Program-made: the position numbers and the translations under genes
Shown: positions 52,818-62,477 of the stretch, piece by piece
Layout: each line of letters starts with the position of its first letter
How positions within the stretch are numbered: position 1 is the first letter of the stretch
Notes under the pieces: model-generated
The model's database searches: none
Told to the model about the DNA's origin: nothing
Seen by the model: only the letters and a program-made list of their open reading frames with translations
Source: Pseudomonas lundensis
Lineage (GTDB): Bacteria > Pseudomonadota > Gammaproteobacteria > Pseudomonadales > Pseudomonadaceae
Assembly (NCBI RefSeq): GCF_001042985.1
Contig: NZ_JYKY01000024.1
Span: 21,339 to 85,338, forward strand
Length of the DNA: 64,000 nt
Direction: 5' to 3'

Positions 52818-53831
52818 ATGTCGGCGGTACGCATCGGCCCATATACATTGCACAACGGTTTGATCCTCGCCCCGATGGCGGGTGTCACCGACCAGCCCTT
52901 TCGTCAGCTTTGCCGGCGCATGGGTGCAGGCCTGGTTGTTTCGGAAATGGTCACCAGCGACATGAGTCTCTGGAACAGCCGTAAATCGCGCTTGCGCATG
53001 ATTCACGACGGTGATCCCGAGCCTCGCTCGGTACAGATCGCCGGCGGTGATGCGCAGATGCTGGCAGACGCCGCCAGGGCCAACGTGGAACTGGGCGCAC
53101 AGATCATTGATATCAACATGGGGTGCCCGGCAAAAAAGGTCTGCAACAAGGCCGCCGGCTCCGCACTACTGAAAGACGAAGCATTGGTGAACGAGATCCT
53201 GCAGGCCGTCGTGGCTGCGGTTGATGTGCCGGTCACCTTGAAAATCCGTACCGGCTGGGACCGGGACAACAAAAACGGCCTGACCGTGGCAAAAATCGCC
53301 GAACAGGCCGGCATCACAGCACTGGCGGTTCATGGCAGAACCCGTGCCGACCTCTACACCGGTGAAGCCGAGTACGACACCATCGCCGCGATCAAGCAGG
53401 CGGTGTCGATTCCGGTCTTTGCCAACGGCGACATCGATTCACCCCACAAGGCCCGTCACGTCCTCGACGCGACCGGCGCAGATGGACTGTTGATAGGCAG
53501 GGCGGCTCAAGGGCGGCCCTGGATTTTCCGCGAAGTGGATCATTTTCTGCGTACCGGGCAGCTATTGCCGGCACCGGAGATGAGCGAAGTGGAACGTATT
53601 CTGCTAGAGCATCTGGCCGCATTGCATGCCTTCTATGGGGAGGTGTTGGGCGTTCGCATTGCCCGCAAGCATGTCGGCTGGTATCTCGCAACCTTGCCGG
53701 GCGCCAAGGAGTTTCGCGCCCACTTCAATCGTTTAGAAGATACGGAAGCACAATGCGCCAACGTTCAGGCGTTTTTCGCCGAACGACACAAGAGCCTGGG
53801 GACAGGGGACGAAGGATGGGTGGCCGCATGA
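52818..53831 (+). CDS. dusB: tRNA-dihydrouridine synthase B
   Basis: FMN-dependent enzyme reducing a uridine in the tRNA D-loop, 337 residues. It has the LAPMAGVTDQPFR opening, the catalytic-Cys segment NMGCPAKKVC, KIRTGWD and the late GLLIGRAAQGRPWIF. The frame opens at 52704 but the ATG at 52818 begins the conserved protein. Its stop overlaps the start of fis, the classic dusB-fis operon of gammaproteobacteria. Confidence 0.93.
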   Translation: MSAVRIGPYTLHNGLILAPMAGVTDQPFRQLCRRMGAGLVVSEMVTSDMSLWNSRKSRLRMIHDGDPEPRSVQIAGGDAQMLADAARANVELGAQIIDINMGCPAKKVCNKAAGSALLKDEALVNEILQAVVAAVDVPVTLKIRTGWDRDNKNGLTVAKIAEQAGITALAVHGRTRADLYTGEAEYDTIAAIKQAVSIPVFANGDIDSPHKARHVLDATGADGLLIGRAAQGRPWIFREVDHFLRTGQLLPAPEMSEVERILLEHLAALHAFYGEVLGVRIARKHVGWYLATLPGAKEFRAHFNRLEDTEAQCANVQAFFAERHKSLGTGDEGWVAA

Positions 53832-54148
53832 CGATGATGACCGAGACATTAGTGAGTGGAACAACGCCCGTGAGCGACAACGTCAATTTGAAACAGCACC
53901 TCAATACGCCGAGCGAAGAAGGCCAGACCCTTCGCGGGAGTGTCGAAAAGGCGCTGCACAACTATTTCGCCCACCTGGAGGGCGCAGAAGTCACGGACGT
54001 GTACAACCTGGTTCTTTCCGAAGTCGAGGCCCCCTTGCTCGAATGCGTCATGAACTACGTCAAGGGCAACCAGACCAAGGCTTCCGAGATGCTGGGGCTC
54101 AACCGCGGCACCCTGCGCAAGAAACTCAAACAGTACGATCTGCTGTAA
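53828..54148 (+). CDS. fis: nucleoid-associated DNA-bending protein Fis
   Basis: Growth-phase nucleoid protein and activator, 106 residues; P. aeruginosa Fis is of similar size. The N-terminal beta-hairpin part is variable; the C-terminal core has LYNLVLSEVEAPLLECVM-type helices and the helix-turn-helix QTKASEMLGLNRGTLRKKLKQY. Starts at ATG 53828 inside the dusB stop codon (ATGA). Expression is presumably driven from the dusB promoter. Confidence 0.93.
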   Translation: MTMMTETLVSGTTPVSDNVNLKQHLNTPSEEGQTLRGSVEKALHNYFAHLEGAEVTDVYNLVLSEVEAPLLECVMNYVKGNQTKASEMLGLNRGTLRKKLKQYDLL

Positions 54149-54165
54149 GCATTCAATCAAACCTG

Positions 54166-54198
54166 AAAGGCGTCCTCGTAAAACGGGCCGCCTTTTTT
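54166..54198 (+). terminator. terminator after fis
   Basis: Stem AAAGGCG / CGCCTTT with a partly paired interior, ending in a run of six T, 17 bases after the fis stop and just before purH. Confidence 0.7.
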
Positions 54199-54229
54199 GC
54201 TGACTCCTTTGCTTTTGATGGAAATCGAG

Positions 54230-55837
54230 ATGACCGATCAGACTACCCGCCTGCCGATCCGCCGCGCTCTAATCAGCGTTTCCGACAAAACCGGAATCCT
54301 TGATTTCGCCCGTGAACTGGAAGCCCTCGGCGTCGAGATCCTGTCCACTGGCGGTACGTTCAAGCTGCTGCAAGACAACGGCGTGGCCGCGGTTGAAGTC
54401 GCCGATTACACCGGCTTCGCGGAAATGATGGACGGCCGGGTAAAAACCCTGCACCCGAAAATCCACGGCGGCATCCTGGGCCGTCGCGGCATTGACGACG
54501 ACATCATGAACGAGCACGGCATCAAGCCGATCGACTTGGTCGCGGTGAACCTCTACCCATTCGAAGCCACCATCAACAAGCCGGGTTGCGACCTGCCGAC
54601 CGCCATCGAAAACATCGACATTGGCGGCCCGACCATGGTGCGTTCTGCGGCCAAAAACCACAAAGACGTTGCCATTGTGGTCAATGCCAGCGATTACGCC
54701 AATGTGCTGGAAAACCTCAAGGCCGGTGGCCTGACCTACGCCCAGCGTTTCGACCTGATGCTCAAGGCGTTTGAACACACTGCCGCTTACGACGGCATGA
54801 TCGCCAACTACCTGGGCACCGTGAACCAGGCCGCCGAGACCCTGAGCACCGAAGACCGCGGTCAGTTCCCGCGCACCTTCAACAGCCAGTTCATCAAGGC
54901 ACAAGAAATGCGCTACGGCGAGAACCCGCACCAGAAAGCGGCGTTCTACGTTGAAGCCAAGCCGGCCGAAGTCAGCATCGCCACCGCGACCCAGCTGCAG
55001 GGCAAAGAGCTGTCGTTCAACAACGTGGCCGATACCGACGCTGCGCTGGAGTGTGTGAAGAGCTTCGTCAAACCGGCTTGCGTGATCGTCAAGCACGCCA
55101 ACCCGTGCGGCGTTGCGGTCAGCCCGGATGCCGAAGGCGGTATCCGCCAGGCTTACGAACTGGCCTACGCCACGGACACCGAGTCTGCGTTCGGCGGCAT
55201 CATCGCCTTCAACCGCGAGCTGGACGCCGAAACGGCCAAAGCCATCGTTGAGCGCCAGTTCGTAGAGGTCATCATCGCCCCGTCCGTGAGCGAAGAAGCC
55301 CGCGCCATCGTGGCTGCCAAAGCCAACGTACGCCTGCTGGCCTGCGGCCAGTGGAGCGAGAACCGCGCCCCGGCGTGGGACTTCAAGCGTGTGAACGGCG
55401 GTCTGCTGGTTCAAAGCCGCGACATCGAGATGATCGGCAGCGAAGACCTGAAAGTCGTGACCCAACGCGCACCGACCGAACAAGAGATCCACGACCTGAT
55501 CTTTGCCTGGAAAGTGGCCAAGTATGTGAAGTCCAATGCCATCGTCTACGCCAAGGGCCGCCAGACCATCGGCGTGGGCGCAGGCCAGATGAGCCGCGTC
55601 AACTCGGCCCGCATTGCCGCCATCAAGGCCGAGCACGCCGGCTTGCAGGTTCAGGGCGCGGTCATGGCCTCTGACGCATTCTTCCCGTTCCGTGACGGCA
55701 TCGACAATGCAGCCAAGGCTGGCATTACGGCGGTGATCCAGCCAGGCGGCTCGATGCGCGACAACGAAGTGATTGCCGCAGCCGACGAAGCCGGTATTGC
55801 CATGGTGTTCACCGGCATGCGCCACTTCCGCCATTAA
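54230..55837 (+). CDS. purH: bifunctional AICAR transformylase/IMP cyclohydrolase
   Basis: Catalyses the last two steps of IMP synthesis. 535 residues: MGS-like IMP cyclohydrolase domain (ALISVSDKTGILDFAREL, residues ~9-200), then the AICAR transformylase domain with KHANPCGVA and the TIGVGAGQMSRV segment. The ATG at 54230 begins a normal PurH; an ATG at 54218 is possible. purD follows after an unusual 191-base gap. Confidence 0.95.
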   Translation: MTDQTTRLPIRRALISVSDKTGILDFARELEALGVEILSTGGTFKLLQDNGVAAVEVADYTGFAEMMDGRVKTLHPKIHGGILGRRGIDDDIMNEHGIKPIDLVAVNLYPFEATINKPGCDLPTAIENIDIGGPTMVRSAAKNHKDVAIVVNASDYANVLENLKAGGLTYAQRFDLMLKAFEHTAAYDGMIANYLGTVNQAAETLSTEDRGQFPRTFNSQFIKAQEMRYGENPHQKAAFYVEAKPAEVSIATATQLQGKELSFNNVADTDAALECVKSFVKPACVIVKHANPCGVAVSPDAEGGIRQAYELAYATDTESAFGGIIAFNRELDAETAKAIVERQFVEVIIAPSVSEEARAIVAAKANVRLLACGQWSENRAPAWDFKRVNGGLLVQSRDIEMIGSEDLKVVTQRAPTEQEIHDLIFAWKVAKYVKSNAIVYAKGRQTIGVGAGQMSRVNSARIAAIKAEHAGLQVQGAVMASDAFFPFRDGIDNAAKAGITAVIQPGGSMRDNEVIAAADEAGIAMVFTGMRHFRH

Positions 55838-55854
55838 TTTAGGCGACGGCCACG

Positions 55855-55960
55855 CTGAAGCCGGTTTCTGCGGCGTGGGGGCCGACCTCGATGATGCGTA
55901 TTGCCAACCGGCAAGTACGCTCATCGAGCAAGACCCACGCCTGGCATCAACCGGCTTCAG
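55855..55960. repeat. 106-base imperfect hairpin between purH and purD
   Basis: Nested inverted repeat, reading inward: CTGAAGCCGGTT / AACCGGCTTCAG, GGCGTGGG / CCCACGCC, CTCGATGA / TCATCGAG, GCGTA / TACGC, TTGCC / GGCAA, closed by AACC. The arms pair over most of 50 bases with two internal mismatched loops. It starts 18 bases after the purH stop and ends 68 bases before purD. It could be a structured leader, a processing site or a short mobile repeat; I see no T tract. Confidence 0.8.
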
Positions 55961-56028
55961 TTCGGTCTCCTGAAGCGTGAAACGTTTTGGGCTCTCAATA
56001 GAATTCAGCGTCATCCGAGGTTTTTGAA

Positions 56029-57327
56029 ATGAATGTTTTGATCATTGGCAGCGGTGGCCGCGAACACGCACTGGCCTGGAAAGTCGCTCAGGACCCACGC
56101 ATTGCGAAAGTGTTCGTGGCGCCGGGCAACGCCGGTACAGCCATTGAAGCCAAGTGCGAAAACGTCGATATCGACGTACTGGCCCTTGAGCAACTGGCCG
56201 ACTTTGCCGAGAAGAACGTTTCCCTGACCATCGTGGGCCCGGAAGTGCCGCTGGTGGCCGGCGTGGTCGATCTGTTCCGCGCCCGTGGCCTGGACTGCTT
56301 CGGCCCAACCGCAGGCGCTGCTCAGCTGGAAGGTTCGAAGGCGTTCACCAAGGATTTCCTGGCGCGTCACAAGATCCCGACCGCCGATTACCAGAACTTC
56401 ACCGAAATCGAACCGGCGCTGGCCTATCTGCAAGAAGTCGGCGCGCCGATCGTGATCAAGGCTGACGGCCTGGCTGCGGGTAAAGGCGTGATCGTCGCAA
56501 TGACCCTGGCTGAAGCCGAAGACGCCGTACGCGACATGCTGGCTGGCAATGCCTTTGGCGAAGCGGGTTCGCGCGTTGTAATCGAAGAGTTCCTCGACGG
56601 CGAGGAAGCCAGCTTCATCGTGATGGTCGACGGCAAGAACGTATTGCCAATGGCCACCAGCCAGGACCACAAGCGCGTCGGCGATGCGGACACCGGCCCG
56701 AACACCGGCGGCATGGGCGCGTACTCCCCTGCTCCGGTCGTGACGGCCGAGGTTCACCAGCGCGTGATGGACCAGGTGATCTGGCCGACCGTTCGTGGCA
56801 TGGCCGAAGAAGGCAATGTCTACACCGGTTTCCTGTATGCAGGCCTGATGATCGACAAAGCCGGCAATCCTAAGGTCATCGAGTTCAACTGCCGTTTTGG
56901 CGACCCTGAAACCCAACCGGTGATGCTGCGCTTGCAGTCGAGCCTGGTGTTGCTGATCGAAGCGGCACTGGCTCAGGCACTGGACAAGGTTGAAGCGCAA
57001 TGGGACCCGCGTCCAAGCCTGGGGATTGTCCTGGCAGCCGGCGGCTACCCGGGCGACTACGCTAAAGACGCGGTGATTCACGGTCTGGACGCTGCGGCGC
57101 AGCTCGAAGGCAAAGTGTTCCACGCCGGTACGGCGTTGAATGCCGCGCAGGAAGTGGTCACGGCCGGTGGTCGTGTATTGTGTGCAACGGCCATGGGCGA
57201 CACGGTCGAAGCCGCTCAGCAGCACGCTTACGCGCTGGCCAAAGCCATTGAGTGGGATGGCTGCTTCTACCGTAACGACATTGGTTATCGCGCAATTGCA
57301 CGCGAACGTGGCGACCGTCAGGAATAA
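56029..57327 (+). CDS. purD: phosphoribosylamine-glycine ligase
   Basis: GAR synthetase, the second step of purine synthesis, an ATP-grasp enzyme of 432 residues. N-terminal nucleotide-binding segment MNVLIIGSGGREHALAW, the KADGLAAGKGV ATP-binding motif, GPNTGGMGAYSP and the EFNCRFGDPETQ metal site are in order. The purH-purD pair is standard in Pseudomonas, here split by a long hairpin. Confidence 0.96.
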   Translation: MNVLIIGSGGREHALAWKVAQDPRIAKVFVAPGNAGTAIEAKCENVDIDVLALEQLADFAEKNVSLTIVGPEVPLVAGVVDLFRARGLDCFGPTAGAAQLEGSKAFTKDFLARHKIPTADYQNFTEIEPALAYLQEVGAPIVIKADGLAAGKGVIVAMTLAEAEDAVRDMLAGNAFGEAGSRVVIEEFLDGEEASFIVMVDGKNVLPMATSQDHKRVGDADTGPNTGGMGAYSPAPVVTAEVHQRVMDQVIWPTVRGMAEEGNVYTGFLYAGLMIDKAGNPKVIEFNCRFGDPETQPVMLRLQSSLVLLIEAALAQALDKVEAQWDPRPSLGIVLAAGGYPGDYAKDAVIHGLDAAAQLEGKVFHAGTALNAAQEVVTAGGRVLCATAMGDTVEAAQQHAYALAKAIEWDGCFYRNDIGYRAIARERGDRQE

Positions 57328-57341
57328 GCAATCCAGATGGA

Positions 57342-57368
57342 TAGGCAAGGGCACCCCACTCTTGCCTA
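57342..57368. terminator. hairpin between purD and retS
   Basis: Eight-base-pair stem (TAGGCAAG / CTTGCCTA) with an 11-base loop, 15 bases after the purD stop. No T tract follows, so terminator function is uncertain. Confidence 0.35.
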
Positions 57369-57427
57369 ACTGTTCCAGCGCCGCGCATAGTTATTCATCA
57401 GGCTTTACTCTACGAAGGGATTTCGCC

Positions 57428-60217
57428 GTGCGCTGGCTCAGGATCGCCATTGGTTTTTTTGTCAGTTTATTGACCGCTCTGCTTGTTTTACTGCCGGCAC
57501 ATGCTGCTCAGGGCAGCAGTTGGTCTGTGCTGTCAGACCCTCAAGGCACGTTGCAAATCAGCGATGTGCATTCATCTCGATTCGCAACTCAATTCAGCCC
57601 CATTGAACTCGATCAGCTCAAAGCCGCTGAGCCGGGAGAAGCGCTGTGGCTGCGTTTCCGGCTGGTGCCGGACAAACACGAACAAATCCTGCGGGTGTTT
57701 GCGCCCGATGTGTCCCGGCTGGACCTGTACGTGCTCGACGATCAAAAACTGATCGAAGAAGTCACCGCCGGCAATACCCTGACACAGGCCGACAAACCCC
57801 TGCCAAGCAGTGACTACATGCTGCCGCTGCCCCAAAGCAGTCGCACGCTGGACGTCTATCTGCGGCTGGTCTCCGACCATCAGTTACGGCCCTACATCAC
57901 CCTCGACACCGCTGTCATGCTGGCGGCCAATCAGGGCAAACCCTTGCTCTACGGCTTGCTGTTGGGTTGCCTGCTGATGCTGGTTCTGCACAACCTCACC
58001 CGTTTCGGATTCACCCGTTCGATCAGCAGCTTGTGGCTAGCGATTTGTGAAGCCCTGCTGCTCACCAGCTCTGCGCTGTTCCTGAACCTGCTGGGCCCGT
58101 GGTTGCCCGAATGGCATGGCGCGCAAACACCCGGCGCTTATCTGGCGCTGCTGCTGACAGCCCCCTGCGGGCTGATGTTCGCCTACAGCTTTTTCTCATC
58201 GCGCGGCCCGCACCCGATCAACAGGCTACTGCTGGCTGACATCCTCATCATTGCCCTCGGCGGCCTGCTGTTGCTGTTCATCGACAACCTGCCGCTCAAC
58301 CTGATGACCTACGCCTTGGTCGCCCTGGCGAGCCTGAGCATCTTGCTGGTCTCGGTCTATCACCTGCAAAAAGGCTATCGCCCGGCCCGGCTGTTCGTGG
58401 TGGCCATCGCTATTTTCAACCTTGGCACGCTGGTGATTCTGCCCGCCCTGCTGGGCCTGACCCTGATAGCCCCCCAAGAGCTGGTACTGGCCCTGATGCT
58501 GATCGTCTGTATCAGCGGTTTCCTGATGAGCCTGGCGTTAAGTGAGCGCAATCGAAGCATCACAGAAGACGAATTCAGCATCAGCCGTGAATTGGCGGCC
58601 AGTAACGCCGAGGTCAATGCCAAGGCCGAATTTCTGGCCAAGATCAGTCATGAGATCCGCACCCCGATGAACGGCGTGCTGGGCATGACGGAGTTGCTGC
58701 TCGGCACGCCGCTGTCCGTCAAACAACGGGACTACGTGCAAACCATTCACAGCGCCGGCAACGAGTTGCTGACGCTGATTAACGAAATTCTCGACATCTC
58801 CAAGCTGGAGTCCGGGCAAATCGAGCTGGATGACGTGCAGTTTGACCTCAACGCCCTGATCGATGACTGCCTGAGTATTTTCCGCACCAAGGCAGAGCAA
58901 CAGAACGTCGAACTCATCAGCTTCATTCAACCGCAAGTACCGCGGGTAATCAGCGGTGACCCGACCCGCTTGCGCCAGACGTTGCTGAGCCTGCTCGAAA
59001 GTGCGCTGAAGAAGACCGATGAGGGCGAAATCCTGATTGTCGTGGCACTTGAAGAGCGCAGCGACCCGCCACGCCTGCGCATCACGGTTCAGGATTCTGG
59101 CCAGCCCATGGATGAGCAGGAGCGCGATGCCCTGCTGCACGCGGAACTGCACAGCAAGAACTTCCTGGCCGCCACGCGGTTGGGCGGGCACCTGGGGCTG
59201 GTGATTGCTCGGCAATTGATCATGCTGATGGGTGGCGAGTTCGGCATCAAACCCGGCCAGAGCAAAGGCAGCAGCCTGTGGATGACCTTGCCGCTGGATC
59301 CTCAGCACCTGGAGCACCAAACTTCCGACCTCGACAGCCCGCTCAAAGGCGCCCGCGTGCTAGTGGTCGACGACAACGACACCTGCCGCAAAGTATTGGT
59401 GCAGCAATGCACCGCGTGGGGCTTGAACGTCAATGCGGCTGCCTCCGGCAAAGAAGCCTTGGCACTGCTGCGGACCAAGGCCCACTTGCGTGACTATTTC
59501 GATATTGTCCTGCTCGACCAGAACATGCCCGGCATGACGGGCATGCAACTGGCGGCCAAAATCAAGGAAGACCCGAGCCTCAATCACGACATTCTGCTGG
59601 TCATGCTGACGGGCATCAGCAATGCGCCGAGCAAAATCATTGCACGAAACTGCGGGATCAAACGCATCCTGGCCAAACCAGTGGCCGGTTACACCTTGAA
59701 AACCACACTGGCCGATGAACTCAGCCAGCGCAATAAAGGTCAGGTCATCAGCAGCAAAGCCACAGCCGGCACCCCGACGTTGCCCACCACTGTGCCAGGG
59801 GACTTCCGGATTCTGGTGGCGGAAGACAACAACATCTCCACCAAAGTGATTCGCGGCATGCTCGGCAAACTCAATCTGCAACCCGACACCGCCTGCAATG
59901 GCGCCGAAGCCCTGAAAGCCATGAAGGCCGAACGCTATGACCTGGTGCTGATGGATTGCGAAATGCCGGTGCTCGATGGTTTCTCGGCCACTGAGCAATT
60001 GCGGGCGTGGGAAGTCAGCAACCAACGGGTACGCACACCCGTGGTGGCATTGACGGCTCACATTTTGACCGAACATAAAGACCGCGCCCGTCAGGCGGGC
60101 ATGGACGGCCACATGGCCAAACCGGTCGAACTCTCGCAACTGCGCGAACTGGTCGAATATTGGGTTGCCCAACGTGAGCTGCGTCAATCTCAGGAACAAT
60201 CGCCCTCGTTACATTAA
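57428..60217 (+). CDS. retS: hybrid sensor kinase RetS
   Basis: Membrane hybrid sensor that blocks GacS and so controls the Gac/Rsm switch between motile/acute and biofilm states. 929 residues: signal peptide, periplasmic 7TMR-DISMED2 sensor (to ~170), seven membrane helices (~175-375), HisKA with His408 in ISHEIRTPMNG, ATPase domain, and two receivers with Asp697 and Asp843. The ATPase N box reads SLLESALKKT, with Ser where most kinases have Asn, so catalysis is atypical. The start is GTG at 57428, preceded by AAGGGA; the frame continues upstream into purD. Confidence 0.93.
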   Translation: MRWLRIAIGFFVSLLTALLVLLPAHAAQGSSWSVLSDPQGTLQISDVHSSRFATQFSPIELDQLKAAEPGEALWLRFRLVPDKHEQILRVFAPDVSRLDLYVLDDQKLIEEVTAGNTLTQADKPLPSSDYMLPLPQSSRTLDVYLRLVSDHQLRPYITLDTAVMLAANQGKPLLYGLLLGCLLMLVLHNLTRFGFTRSISSLWLAICEALLLTSSALFLNLLGPWLPEWHGAQTPGAYLALLLTAPCGLMFAYSFFSSRGPHPINRLLLADILIIALGGLLLLFIDNLPLNLMTYALVALASLSILLVSVYHLQKGYRPARLFVVAIAIFNLGTLVILPALLGLTLIAPQELVLALMLIVCISGFLMSLALSERNRSITEDEFSISRELAASNAEVNAKAEFLAKISHEIRTPMNGVLGMTELLLGTPLSVKQRDYVQTIHSAGNELLTLINEILDISKLESGQIELDDVQFDLNALIDDCLSIFRTKAEQQNVELISFIQPQVPRVISGDPTRLRQTLLSLLESALKKTDEGEILIVVALEERSDPPRLRITVQDSGQPMDEQERDALLHAELHSKNFLAATRLGGHLGLVIARQLIMLMGGEFGIKPGQSKGSSLWMTLPLDPQHLEHQTSDLDSPLKGARVLVVDDNDTCRKVLVQQCTAWGLNVNAAASGKEALALLRTKAHLRDYFDIVLLDQNMPGMTGMQLAAKIKEDPSLNHDILLVMLTGISNAPSKIIARNCGIKRILAKPVAGYTLKTTLADELSQRNKGQVISSKATAGTPTLPTTVPGDFRILVAEDNNISTKVIRGMLGKLNLQPDTACNGAEALKAMKAERYDLVLMDCEMPVLDGFSATEQLRAWEVSNQRVRTPVVALTAHILTEHKDRARQAGMDGHMAKPVELSQLRELVEYWVAQRELRQSQEQSPSLH

Positions 60218-60289
60218 TGGCGAGTTTGCCGACAGACCTCCAACCGCCTGATAGACTTTCGGCGCCTTCCTTCGACGTGAGCTCATACC

Positions 60290-60886
60290 ATGCTCCATGT
60301 GCTGTTCAGTGTGTATTTGAAGATGCTGGTGCTCTACAGCCCGTTCTTCGTGCTGTCGTGCTTTATCAGCCTGACGCGGGGTTACTCGAACAAGGAACGT
60401 CGCCGTCTGGCCTGGAAAGTCGCCCTGGCCACCCTGATTTCGAGCGTGTTGCTGTACCTGTTCGGGCGCACGATCTTCAATGTCTTCGGCATCACGGTGG
60501 ATGCGTTCCGCATCGGCGCCGGCAGTGTGTTGTTCATCTCGGCGTTGGGCATGGCTCAAGGCAAGTCGGCGGTGCAGACAGATAACGTGCAGCAGGATGT
60601 GACCATCGTTCCACTCACCATCCCGCTGACCGTCGGCCCTGGGACCATCGGTGCGTTATTGGTGATGGGAATTACCCAACCGCATTGGGACGACAAACTG
60701 ATGGCGATCACCAGCATCGCGCTGGCCAGCCTGACGGTCGGCATCGTGTTGTACCTGTCCAACCGGATTGAACGCATTCTCGGTGAACAAGGCTTACAAA
60801 TCGTCAGCCGCCTGATGGGGTTATTCGTATGCGCGCTCGCGGCACAGATCATCTTTACCGGGGTGAAGGGGTATCTGGTGCCTTGA
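60290..60886 (+). CDS. MarC family integral membrane protein
   Basis: 198-residue inner-membrane protein with six hydrophobic segments, matching the MarC/UPF0056 family (VPLTIPLTVGPGTIGALLVMG is the typical central motif, about residues 103-123). Its function is unknown; an old link to multiple antibiotic resistance was not borne out. It follows retS as in other pseudomonads and marks the end of the conserved core block. Confidence 0.88.
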   Translation: MLHVLFSVYLKMLVLYSPFFVLSCFISLTRGYSNKERRRLAWKVALATLISSVLLYLFGRTIFNVFGITVDAFRIGAGSVLFISALGMAQGKSAVQTDNVQQDVTIVPLTIPLTVGPGTIGALLVMGITQPHWDDKLMAITSIALASLTVGIVLYLSNRIERILGEQGLQIVSRLMGLFVCALAAQIIFTGVKGYLVP

Positions 60887-60923
60887 GCTGATAGCTAAAG
60901 CTCTGCATAAGCTCTCTGGAGGC

Positions 60924-61574
60924 CTATTGCTTCAGATTTTTGAAAAAATCGTCACCAATTTCACTCATTTTTTGCAGAACAATCTCTCGATGAGGGTTGT
61001 AGTTTTCGGTCCTCAAATAAAACCCGGAACAGGCTGTTTGCACATCCAAAGCATCGTCCGTCTTGATTTTTTTACCATCGAAAAAAATATTATCGAGATT
61101 GACGCGCGATTTAACTTTCATCCCGCTTACGAACATATAGCTCCCCAAGGCCTTGCGATGCTCACAGGGAACAAACTGATAATGGGCCATTGAGCCATTG
61201 CGATTACGGCTCTCAAATATGTCTTGTGACGCCTTGTCCAACTTCAACATTTCAATCGAATGCTTGAGCGAAGCACGAAGCGACGCTTGATTTACGTACT
61301 TAAGGCCGTCTAAAACGGCCTCTTCCAGGCTATAAAAAATACCTGTTTCGGCCCAGCCGGAACGCATATCTTCATCGACCTCCCACCCCACCGCCATCAG
61401 GCTTTCAGTGAACAAATCGAACCAGTCCACAAGCAGTTTGTCGTTCTTCAAAGACTTGTCAGCACTGTATTGAGCAAGCGCAAGGCTGTTCATAATATCC
61501 TGTTGTTCTTGGGGCGAGAATCCGTCAACAAATGAAAGAAGACTACCACCGACCATAACGACGCGATTACTCAT
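60924..61574 (-). CDS. unknown protein, related to the product of 62478-63263
   Basis: 216 residues, soluble, no signal peptide. The N-terminal half is helical (FSPQEQQDIMNSLALAQYSA, then LLVDWFDLFTESLMAVGWEV); the C-terminal half has beta-like stretches and ends EIVLQKMSEIGDDFFKNLKQ. The protein at 62478-63263 shows the same plan: an xxPEKRQAVMNIAQLSEAYAD segment, WYEAYHESMKACGWTF, and an ending LDKSSDDFFANINLK. AT-richer than the core genes. No family recognised; with its neighbours it may form a multi-component system. Confidence 0.75.
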   Translation of the reverse strand: MSNRVVMVGGSLLSFVDGFSPQEQQDIMNSLALAQYSADKSLKNDKLLVDWFDLFTESLMAVGWEVDEDMRSGWAETGIFYSLEEAVLDGLKYVNQASLRASLKHSIEMLKLDKASQDIFESRNRNGSMAHYQFVPCEHRKALGSYMFVSGMKVKSRVNLDNIFFDGKKIKTDDALDVQTACSGFYLRTENYNPHREIVLQKMSEIGDDFFKNLKQ

Positions 61575-61716
61575 TCCGTATTTTCCATTCGTAGCACGTA
61601 TGCTTTAAATAAGTTACCGCGCAAACCCGCCGGGCTCGGCAAATCACATTCCTGCTTCATCCCTACTCGTTGCGCGGGGTAGATGGGGTATCTACTCGAT
61701 TAAACAGCCCGATGCT

Positions 61717-62406
61717 TTAATGAATCGCCAAGTCGACAATCTGATCGACTGCTATATCTTTCACTAAAGCATTTATATTACCTCTGACCTTATCGTACAT
61801 GCGCGTATTCAACTCAGCACTTGATACCGTCAGCGAGGGCGTACCAATCAGTTCTTTACCCTCTAAGGGCCGAATAAAAATATTTGCGCCCGGATCCCCA
61901 TGAACGCTCAAACGAACCTGAACCGTTAACAGCTGATTCTGAGGATTGAGCACACTGAGCAGGAAACAAACATTTAAAGAACCTTGATCATTCAGGGTCA
62001 GATCAGAGACGGAACGCTTAAAGACTGAATCAAAAAACACTTTCTGCGCCTGTGCGTCACACGTTAAAGCCTTTAGCCCATCGCGCAGGAGCTTCAGTGA
62101 AACCCCGGAGTTAATAGTGTGTGCCTGATTAATTAGCTCTGATATCACAGAGAGCACGTCAAAAAAAGCATCCTCACTTGGCTTTACATCAACATTCTGT
62201 GAAAGCGTTGTTATCCACTTCGTCTGTATACGCGCCTCACCGATATGTTGATCCCAGCTGCCGAGTTCAGCGAATCTGTCAGCTCTGCCGTCCGCATAAA
62301 ACTGCATAAACAATTGCGAACAGGCAAGATCACTTTCAAACGGCACAGGCAAGTTATCCGGTAAAAAAATTAACTGGCCTGATACGACTTTGAGCTTGTA
62401 CTCCAT
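61717..62406 (-). CDS. unknown protein, middle gene of a three-gene set
   Basis: 229 residues, soluble. No family recognised. It has a helical first part (FFDVLSVISELINQAHTIN near residue 85) and a beta-rich second part with alternating hydrophobics (LSVHGDPGANIFIRPLEG), ending in a helix (RMYDKVRGNINALVKDIAV). This helix-then-strand plan resembles its two neighbours, but identity is too low to call homology by eye. GGGGG lies about six bases before the ATG at 62406, which is preferred over the ATG at 62412. Confidence 0.72.
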   Translation of the reverse strand: MEYKLKVVSGQLIFLPDNLPVPFESDLACSQLFMQFYADGRADRFAELGSWDQHIGEARIQTKWITTLSQNVDVKPSEDAFFDVLSVISELINQAHTINSGVSLKLLRDGLKALTCDAQAQKVFFDSVFKRSVSDLTLNDQGSLNVCFLLSVLNPQNQLLTVQVRLSVHGDPGANIFIRPLEGKELIGTPSLTVSSAELNTRMYDKVRGNINALVKDIAVDQIVDLAIH

Positions 62407-62477
62407 GTACATCCCCCTTATTCGGACATAGCGCTAATGAACGAGGCGACACTATAAAGTGCCGCCCCGCTGACGAA

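Noticed and set aside
54269..56014. 581-codon minus-strand frame
   Set aside because: Antisense shadow of purH; the purH reading has full-length family similarity.
57140..57427. N-terminal extension of RetS into purD
   Set aside because: The GTG at 57428 has a good ribosome site and begins a signal peptide; the extension overlaps purD in another frame.
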